From Ariolimax columbianus (lineage: Eukaryota > Mollusca > Gastropoda > Stylommatophora > Arionidae): a stretch of 64,000 nucleotides of DNA. The notes beneath the pieces are model-generated. The model made no database searches. It was not told the origin of the DNA and saw only the letters and a program-made list of their open reading frames with translations. The stretch's first letter is position 1. Each line of letters starts with the position of its first letter. The translations under genes were made by a program, and so were the position numbers. The DNA lies in the NCBI GenBank assembly GCA_036924085.1, contig JAVGWX010000019.1:3374141-3438140 (forward strand), written 5' to 3'. Below, piece after piece: positions 56,830 to 64,000 of the stretch.

Positions 56830-57263
56830 GCAACAACAACAGCAACAACAACAACAACAACAACAACAACAGCAAAAAACAATAACAACAACAACAACAA
56901 CAACATCAACAATATCAACAACAGCAATAACAACAACAACAACAGCAAAAAACAATAACAACAACAACAACAACAACATCAACAATATCAACAACAGCAA
57001 TAACAACAACAGCAACAACAACAATAACAACAACAGCAACATCAAAAACAACAGCAACAACAGCAACAACAACAACAGCAACAAAAATAACAGCAAAAAC
57101 AACAACAACAACAACAATAACAGCAACAACAGCAACAGCAACAATAAAAACAGCAACAATAACAACAACAACAACAACACCAACAACAACAACAACAACA
57201 ACAGCAACAACAACAGCAACAGCAACAACAACAACAGCAACAACAGCAACAACAACAACAATC
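55875..57263. repeat. (CAA)n/CAACAG compound array, 1.4 kb
   Basis: CAACAACAACAGCAACAACA and CAACATCAACAATATCAACA words. The second recurs about eight times as a marker of segmental duplication. Poly-Asn, poly-Thr and poly-Leu frames of up to 342 codons are artefacts. Confidence 0.97.
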
Positions 57264-58099
57264 TAGTAGATCACAGTTGATGCCGACAACGATGGATATA
57301 TTATGTTATTTTCTAGTTTCGGTTGTCAAATCCACCGCGCTGGTCTCTTAATCTCATGAATGGTTTAGGTTCGATTCTGTAGCATGAATGATGATTCCTT
57401 CTTTTGTTTCTCGTCTGCGTTTCTAGTCTCCGCTACGTTCTTCATCTTTGGTGTGATGTGCTTATTTCTTGCCCTGCGTATTATGTTATGTGTTCTGAGT
57501 GCGCATACATTCACCTGCTCTTTGCTATCTTTACACTGCTTCTACTCCCAGTCTGCTACCATTTCTTTCAATGCGCCACTTTTTATGTCTCCTTCTATAA
57601 TCTAATTTAAAATTCAAATTTCACCAAACTTCTAGAATTAATGATCTTGTAATATACAGATTCATCTGATCAGATACCGCGAGCTTGATTGTATTCGATT
57701 CGCTCAAATTCCAGCTCTACTTTTCTCATTGTAAGAAATGCAAGGCACATTTATGTTCGAGTACCTTGTTCCTTTAGATTGGCATTGTGAACAATAATTA
57801 AAGTAATCGATCAAATCACGGGCGGTGTAAATTGGAATCGATTTAGCACTTTTGTTGAGCGGGAAACAAAAAAGAGGAAGAAAATTTCAAGGGGTAAAGA
57901 AAAAGTCAGGAGCGTTGACTTCGTTAGGGGCTTGGGGGCTTTTTGTATGAAATCTATGGGGTCAGAAGGGGAACAGGGGACACGAGCTGAAATAGTTTGA
58001 AGTGAGAGAGAGAGAGAAAGGGAGAGTAAACGAGAGAGAGGTGGAGTGAGAGAAGGTGAGAAATGTAAAGTATATATGCGAATATGACATCAATGCATA
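57264..58099. other. Unique stretch; weak tRNA-like B box
   Basis: GGTTCGATTCT at 57369-57379 fits a B box, and TGGTCTCTTAATCTC about 30 bp before could be an A box, but there is no second copy to support a SINE. 57999-58055 is GA-rich. Confidence 0.4.
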
Positions 58100-59493
58100 C
58101 AGTTAAATGATTGACAGATGGAAGAGTGGACGATTTGGTGGATTGACGGATTCTTAGTTTATGATTGGGTGGACGGATAAATGGGTGGATGATCAGTTGA
58201 TTACATGTCTTGATGGATGATCAATTTGCTCGTTCGATAGGTGAATCGATGCGTGGATTGATGTGTGAGCGATTTGGTGATCAGATGTCGTGAATGATGA
58301 TTGATGGGTCGTGTGATGGATACGAATGGATGAATGGTTTGATTTCCAGGTGATTTGATTGGCATGTGATTTGATTGTCAAGTGATTTAATTGTCAGGTG
58401 ATTTGACTGGCAGTTTATTTGATTGTCCGGTGATTTGATTGTCCGGTGATTTGATTGTCAGGTGATGTGATTGTCAGGTGATTTGATTGTCAGGTGGTTT
58501 GTTGGCCAGGTGATTTGGTTGTCAGGTTTTTCGATGGATGGATGGCTGATCGGATGGATGGATGAATAAATAGATGGACGGTTTGAAGGTTGGATTTGTT
58601 GGATATACATTTTGTTCATGAGTGGATTGACGGATGTATTGAAAAAAGCATGAATGGTTTCGTTTCTAGATGGTTCGACGGAAACTTGGTGTGATGTTTG
58701 AAAGGATTGATTGGTGATTCAATAATTGAATGAACTGATGGAATGCTCGATGACTGGATTGATGGATGAATGATTATACATATATGTGAATGGGTGTATG
58801 GATTAATGATTGAATGCACTGACGGATAATTACTCTGATTGCCGAATGGATGAATGGATATATTGTTGATATGATAGCTGCATGTTTGATTTGAGGATTC
58901 AATGGACGGATGGCTATTGTTCAGCGGTTTGTTTGAAGGATGGATGGATTGATGATGTTATATGGTTTATTGGTATGATGTTTGAATAGGTTGATGAATC
59001 ATTGACTCTATTGTTAAAAGGTTGAATGGATACATGCCTCGATGGAGAATGAACGGTTGGTTGGTTTTATATACGTTATGTTGGATGAATGAGCAGATGG
59101 ATAGGTTGTTAAATGGGTGGATGGAGATATTCATTAATTAATATTTCTCTGAATTGATGATTTCACGGTTCAATGGTTTGGTTGTTGGATGTGTTAATGT
59201 GTTTATGGATGGATTTTTGAATTGATTTTATAATTGAATGGATCGATGTTTTCATGAATGGATGGTTGGTTGAACGGAGGAATAGATGGACGGAATGATG
59301 TATGGCTGAATTGAATGAATGGATGGAAGAATGGTGTGATGTGTGGCTAAATTAATGGACGAATGGTGTGATGTGTGGCTAAATTAATGGACGAATGGTG
59401 TGATGTGTGGCTAAATTAATGGACGAATGATGTGATGTGTGGCTAAATTAATGGACGAATGATGTGATGTGTTGGAGAATGGATGAATGATGT
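58100..59493. repeat. Degenerate GGATGGATGAATG-type region with 16- and 32-bp sub-arrays
   Basis: GATGGATGAATGG words occur throughout. Sub-arrays: GATTGTCAGGTGATTT (58365-58530, 16 bp) and AATGGTGTGATGTGTGGCTA then AATTAATGGACG (59330-59470, 32 bp, 4-5 copies). It continues after the LTR at 60550-60790. Confidence 0.85.
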
Positions 59494-59497
59494 GAAC

Positions 59498-60545
59498 TGT
59501 AGCAGATCCCACTGATTGCACTAGGGTTATTGTAACTTAAACGTTACCACACTCATCCACATCATTCCTGACCACACACAGCAAATAATATAGCACACAT
59601 CAGATGGCATATTTATTATATAATACTCATACAAGAAAAATGAGTAGTGAAATTACAAACACAGTACAGTACATTTCATCTTAACTAAATATGCCTTTAT
59701 TATGTATATGTTAATATAAATATTAACTAAAGCGTACATTGTAAGCATTAGCTATTGATGGAATTTCCAACTATCAAAACCCAGTTCTATTTGTCGTATT
59801 CACATCACACACATACATCTCCTTAACTGCATCCTCAACACACTTTATCAAAAGCTCTTCCTCACTCAAATCCCCTCAGGCGGGCGATCTGGACATAATG
59901 CATTCAATGTATTCTACGTATACTCACAACTCTAGAACATACCTCGTTCCCTCTGTGTCTACACACACACACATCTAGATCTCACCTAGTCGATCTACAC
60001 ACTCGCTTAACTGGTCAGGACATGCATCGCTTACAAGGTGTCCTGCTTACAACATACGTTCAGATTATATATTAGTACAAAACGCCAACACACACCTATT
60101 TGAGCGGCTGGACCACAGCTCAATGGCGTATTGTTTCAGTCGTCCTGTTCTATCTCCAACATTTGTACAACATTCTATCAATCGCTCCTCCATCTGTCGG
60201 TGAGCTAAACATACTCTCGTTATATACACTCAAGCAGTATCACAGCTGACCAATGGATCTCAGGGGGATGGCTCTATTCAGTCGTTATTGGAACAAATTA
60301 CTCTGAACACATGTCACTCAAATATCGCTGCAAGCTCCGCTGCCCTCCCATCTGTCACTCACACACCCCACCCCCACCCAATGCTCAAATCGGAACGCCA
60401 ATGGTCAATTCCTACCTGTACATTCTTTCCCCAACTTCGATTTCCTTTGTTGAGACGGTGAGTGACATTGGCACGCATTCAGGTACCTTTGTTATCAGCA
60501 ACCACATCACCCCTGTCCTAAACTCTCTTGCTCGGAACTGTTACA
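59498..60545. mobile_element. Probable solo LTR, 1048 bp
   Basis: The ends are TGTAGCAG...CTGTTACA, a TG...CA pair with an imperfect 8-bp inverted repeat. It is flanked by the direct repeat GAAC (59494-59497 and 60546-60549), a 4-bp duplication typical of LTR integration. The flanks on both sides are GGATG-type repeat, while the inside has different composition and no coding domain. A TATA-like TTATTATATAATA is at 59608-59620. Orientation and superfamily cannot be told. Confidence 0.7.
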
Positions 60546-60549
60546 GAAC

Positions 60550-60790
60550 GGTTGGATGGGTGGTGTAATGTGTTGATGAATGGATGAATTATTGGTGGAT
60601 GAATGTTTTTATTTGGCTGTGATGGATAGTTGTTTAGATGGATTGACTGTTGGCTTAATGAGTGAATGGATTGACCGTTGGTTTGAAGTGTAGATGGAAC
60701 GATGATTGGCTTAACGTGTGGAAGAATGGATGACTGGTTGAATGAATAGGAAGTTAGTGTGATATGTGTTGGGTTGATTGGACGGATAGG
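60550..60790. repeat. Continuation of the GGATGAATGG region
   Basis: GATGAATGGATGAATTATTG and GAATGGATTGACCGTTGG words of the same type as 58100-59493, interrupted by the LTR. Confidence 0.8.
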
Positions 60791-61229
60791 TACATGTAGA
60801 CTCACGATTCTCAAAGATTGTACTACCAAATACAATTACTGTGCTTTGATTAGATAAAGAATATGAATTAAAACAGAAAAGTGAAACGAAATATAAAGTC
60901 AGTGGTAAATATTTTCACAAACGCGATGTATTCAATCAAATAGAAAAGTAACTTATGGGCATTACAAACTGAAATGGTTACTATCATCGAGTCATTAATT
61001 ATATCTGTGTAAATCGATTAGAAATCTGGACTGATTTACTTTCAGAGTTGTTCAATATGGGGTCAAATCGTAAATAAGTACGCCCGTCGTTTTTAAACAA
61101 GTGGAAAAATAAAGAAAATCATTTCTTATTGGTAATGTTGAAAAATGAGGCAAATCCCCGTTCACACAAGCAAGTTATTGGAAACTATAGAAATGTAGAT
61201 AGGGTATCTTCTGATTACACTCTTCACTT
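60791..61229. other. Unique stretch
   Basis: AT-rich; nothing is recognised. Confidence 0.4.
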
Positions 61230-61557
61230 TTGGTCATCTTGTCTGATCTTCTGATAACACTGACAACATTTGGTCATCTTCTGTCTGACCTTCTGATAAC
61301 ACTAATACCATTTGGTCATCTTCTGTCTGATCTTCTGATAACACTGATAACCTTTGGTCATGTCCTGTCTGATCTTCTGATAACACTGACAACATTAGGT
61401 CATCTTCTGTCTGATCTTCTGATAACACTGACAACATTTGGTCATCTTCTGTCTGATCTTCTGATAACACTGACAACATTAGGTCATCTTCTGTCTGACC
61501 TTCTGATAACACTCATACCATTTGGTCATGTCCTGTCTGACCTTCTGATAACACTAT
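61230..61557. repeat. 42-bp minisatellite, about 8 copies
   Basis: The unit is TGACAACATTTGGTCATCTT then CTGTCTGATCTTCTGATAACAC. A multiple of three, so both strands give 92-109 codon frames. Confidence 0.96.
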
Positions 61558-61611
61558 GAACGTGGAAGTCAATTACATGCAATGAAAATATGTAGAATGC
61601 TTCCATTGATC

Positions 61612-61786
61612 AAGAAAAAACCTTCTTCTTTTTCTCGTTCTTCTGCTTCTTCTTCTTTTTCTAGTTATGCTTCTTGTTTCTCTTGTTATTTTCTCTTGTT
61701 TTTCTTGTTCTTGTTCTTTTTCTTCTTTTTCTTCATCTTTTTCTTCTTCTTCTTCTTCTTCTTCTTCTTCTTCTTCTTCTTTTTCG
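61612..61786. repeat. TTC-rich array, expanded tail of family H relic
   Basis: Ends in a near-pure (TTC)n run (61739-61783). On the minus strand it is (GAA)n directly 3' of the relic at 61869-63180. Confidence 0.92.
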
Positions 61787-62261
61787 TACACTTTCAGATG
61801 CCAACTAGAATGTCTCTAAAGTAATCCGCTTGAGGTCATCAGTATTTCCTTAGAGTTTTTCTTAGTTTGAGACATGAGATGGTCTATTGTGTCTTCCTTG
61901 TAGCCATTTCCTTAGTGCCATAGATACATTCATCAGGACGTTCTTATTTGAACTTGTTGAATAAATGGTATCGTAATCTGTTGTGGCTTGTGCTGCCCTA
62001 GATGGTCCATTAACAACTTGTTCTTATATCTGCAACTGGTAAACAACATGACCTTTATAAGTTTGACATATATTAGGTTGAGACAACGGTTGTTGTCTTC
62101 TCTAGTCAGTATGACAGCCTCATGATTGCCAAGCACGTTGCAATGAGAAGGAATCCACTGAATAATCACTTTCTTGAATTGAGAACGTATTTCAGAGAGT
62201 ACCTCATATATTTGTTTTAGATCTAAATTGTTTCAGCCCTCAAGCACTGCGACCACATATA

Positions 62262-62650
62262 GTGCGCCTGTGAAAAGTGTTTCGATGCGTTTCTATGCGT
62301 TTCTATGTGTTTCTATGTGTTTCTATGTGTTTCTATGTGTTTTCTATCGCCCTACTAGGAGTCTGGGTCCAGTAAGATTTGCGATGGGAATGACTGGAGA
62401 AAGCGTCATCGAGGTCAGGAAAAGAGCAAGAGTTGGATTGGTCTGGTACCATAGTTGGAGGCGTAGGCGGCGATGATAGGCATGAACATCCTTGAGAACC
62501 GAGTACTGGTCAATGGAGGACTGGAGAGGGACACAGATAAGGCCTTTGGTAATAACTGATATTTCATTCTCAGTCAGGGAACGATCAAAGGGGATTCAAA
62601 CCACCTGATGGGGAGAAGCAGTGGTCGAGGAGGGAGGGGGAGGGATAGGA
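62262..62650 (-). mobile_element. Insertion within the RNase H relic; possible Penelope-like RT fragment
   Basis: Between two pieces of RNase H the minus strand is open for about 80 codons (62584-62343): RSLTENEISVITKGLICVPL, then SSIDQYSVLKDVHAYHRRLR. The pattern LT..E..V..KGL...P....D...L..D...Y.RRLRL resembles the region before the RT domain in Penelope-like and related elements. It ends in a 10-bp repeat. Exact edges are uncertain. Confidence 0.4.
62282..62346. repeat. 10-bp GTTTCTATGT array, 6 copies
   Basis: GTTTCTATGC twice, then GTTTCTATGT four times. It sits at the left edge of the insertion in the RNase H relic. Confidence 0.95.
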
Positions 62651-63159
62651 GGGTGGAGACGGGTATCTTCCATCATAAGTACCTCTGCTGCAGGTTTCAA
62701 GGTCTCTGTATCTGCTCCGGTCGCTTGCAAATTGTCCGGTCGCCACTGACAACCGTCCTTCAGTGTTATTATTTATGCTCATAAATATTCCTCTACCTCC
62801 ATTCTCCGTTGCAGGTACTGCTGAACCACCTGTATACACCTGGTCTATCTTTTTCTAGGGTAGTGTTTCTCTATGTATTTCTAAGTTATGGCTTTTCTTT
62901 CTGCGTATGACTGGCTGTTTTATTCACAATTCCAGACCAGCTGTATTTTTATATCTGGAAAGCCATCTTTTCTCCAGGTGGGGATTTGTGAGTGAATGTG
63001 GGTTATCGGAGCTAATACAGTACCATCGCATGTTCCCCACTTCTTTTTTACTGATTCCACAAAGTTGATCTGTTTTAGTTTCAATAAAGCGTTCAATAGG
63101 GCAGACAGGATTACACTTTGGACGATACTGTAAGATTGTACAAGGCCAGTTACTTCTTG

Positions 63160-63715
63160 GTCATGCCACAGCACGGTGCCGTACGGTCAGTTATTGATTA
63201 TGCCAAAGCACGGTGCCGTACGGGCAGTTACTTGATCATATCAGAGTACTATGTCGTATAGGTAGTTACTTGATCATATCAGAGTACTATATCGTACGGT
63301 CAGTTGCTTGATCATGTCAAAACACGGTGTCGTACGGTCAGTTACTTGATCATGTTACAGTGCCGTATAGTACGGTCAGTTACTTGATCATGTCAGAGTA
63401 CAGTATCGTACGGTCAGTTACTTGATCATGTTAGATCACGGTATCATACGGTCAGTTACTTGATCATGTCAGAGTGTGGTATCGTACGGTCAGTTACCTG
63501 ATCATGTCATATCACGGTATCGTACGGTCAGTTACTTGATCATGTCATATTACGGTATCGTACGGTCAGTTACTTGATCATGTGAGAGTGTGGTATCGTA
63601 CGGTCAGTTACTTGATCATGTCAGATCACGGTATCGTACGGTCAGTTACTTGATCATATGGGAGTGTGGTATCGTACGGTGAGTGACTTGATCATGTCAG
63701 AGCACGGTATCGTAC
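63160..63715. repeat. 38-bp minisatellite, about 15 copies
   Basis: The unit is TACGGTCAGTTACTTGATCA then TGTCAGATCACGGTATCG. It begins at the 5' edge of the family H relic. Confidence 0.96.
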
Positions 63716-64000
63716 GAGTAAAAACTTCGAAAGAACGACTTTGTCCAGACTAGGTGTTATGAACCATTGACGGGAACGTATCAGCTGACACTACGGCTTA
63801 CGCACCAGAGCATCGATGTCGCTACAAAGCAACAGCTGATCAACGGTCTACTTATGCTGACTGTGTTACCAGGGCCAAACATGGACTCGCTCATGTCTGA
63901 GAGAAGAATTTCGATCTGTGAAATAAAGTGTTTGAGGACGGATTTCGAATGAATGGACGACATTCGCGGTATGGTCACACTGAGTTTTGTCTAGAATACA
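63716..64000. other. Unique sequence to the window end
   Basis: Opposing frames of 61 and 65 codons overlap (63767-63978). Neither is recognised. Confidence 0.35.

Larger units (their letters stand above)
61869..63180 (-). pseudogene. Family H retrotransposon relic (linker, RNase H, C terminus), with nested insertion
   Basis: Minus-strand stations, 5' to 3': LLKLKQINFVESVKKKWGT (linker, 63100-63050), YTGGSAVPATENGGRGIFMS (first RNase H station with Asp changed to Gly, about 62835), then an unrelated block at about 62262-62650. RNase H resumes at YVVAVLEG, IIQWIPSHCNVLGNHEAV (about 62165) and HNRLRYHLFNKFK (about 61975), with several stops and shifts. Each station aligns with the 44-kb copy. 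The polyprotein is badly broken. Confidence 0.82.

Noticed and set aside
55930..56958. Poly-Asn/poly-Thr 342-codon protein
   Set aside because: CAA/CAG triplet array; no flanking coding sequence.
57330..57382. tRNA gene or SINE head
   Set aside because: The B-box word is good but the cloverleaf does not fold by eye and there is no second copy.

Overview
This window looks like nuclear DNA of an animal, most likely a marine mollusc (inference). There are no operons, no Shine-Dalgarno-led gene series, no rRNA and no intact host gene. There are many micro- and minisatellites, several tRNA-derived SINEs, and decayed non-LTR retrotransposons whose RNase H and reverse-transcriptase tails resemble families I know best from gastropods and bivalves. 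Almost every long open frame is an artefact of a stop-free tandem array read in several frames or on both strands. I therefore annotate arrays and mobile elements rather than 'proteins'.

Layout. 0-10 kb: unique DNA, then minisatellites (51, 22/44, 50, 40 bp), two SINEs, a 15-bp CAACATCAACAGCAC array and a 1.6-kb 35-bp array. 10-20 kb: a (TTC)n-tailed dispersed repeat, 23-, 24-, 42-, 43-, 47- and 44-bp arrays, a G-rich tract, two more SINEs and an RT-tail relic. 20-27 kb: a 3.1-kb 19-bp array with a ~480-bp higher-order period, a pogo/Tigger-like DNA-binding fragment, and a 1.9-kb 23-bp array in three homogenised blocks. 27-42 kb: at least five copies of a composite repeat (37-38 bp or ~97 bp units, ~270-bp unique body, AAC/ACC-rich tail), three more RT relics, and 56-, 34-, 60-, 37-, 18- and 30-bp arrays. 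42-50 kb: RNase H relics, one inserted in a minisatellite with a 13-bp target-site duplication, then 40-bp and 28-bp arrays. 50-64 kb: a jockey/CR1-like RT tail, 1.4-kb ACT and CAA arrays, a second dispersed-repeat copy, an RNase H relic carrying a 21-bp array inside its coding sequence, a probable 1048-bp solo LTR with a 4-bp duplication, and a nested RNase H relic.

Nothing here works as a gene set. The common theme is tandem arrays that start from or sit against mobile elements: from simple-sequence 3' tails (GAA, AAC, GAT), from inside a retrotransposon coding region, and from the head of a SINE-like repeat. Family names are recognised from motifs only; no database search was possible.
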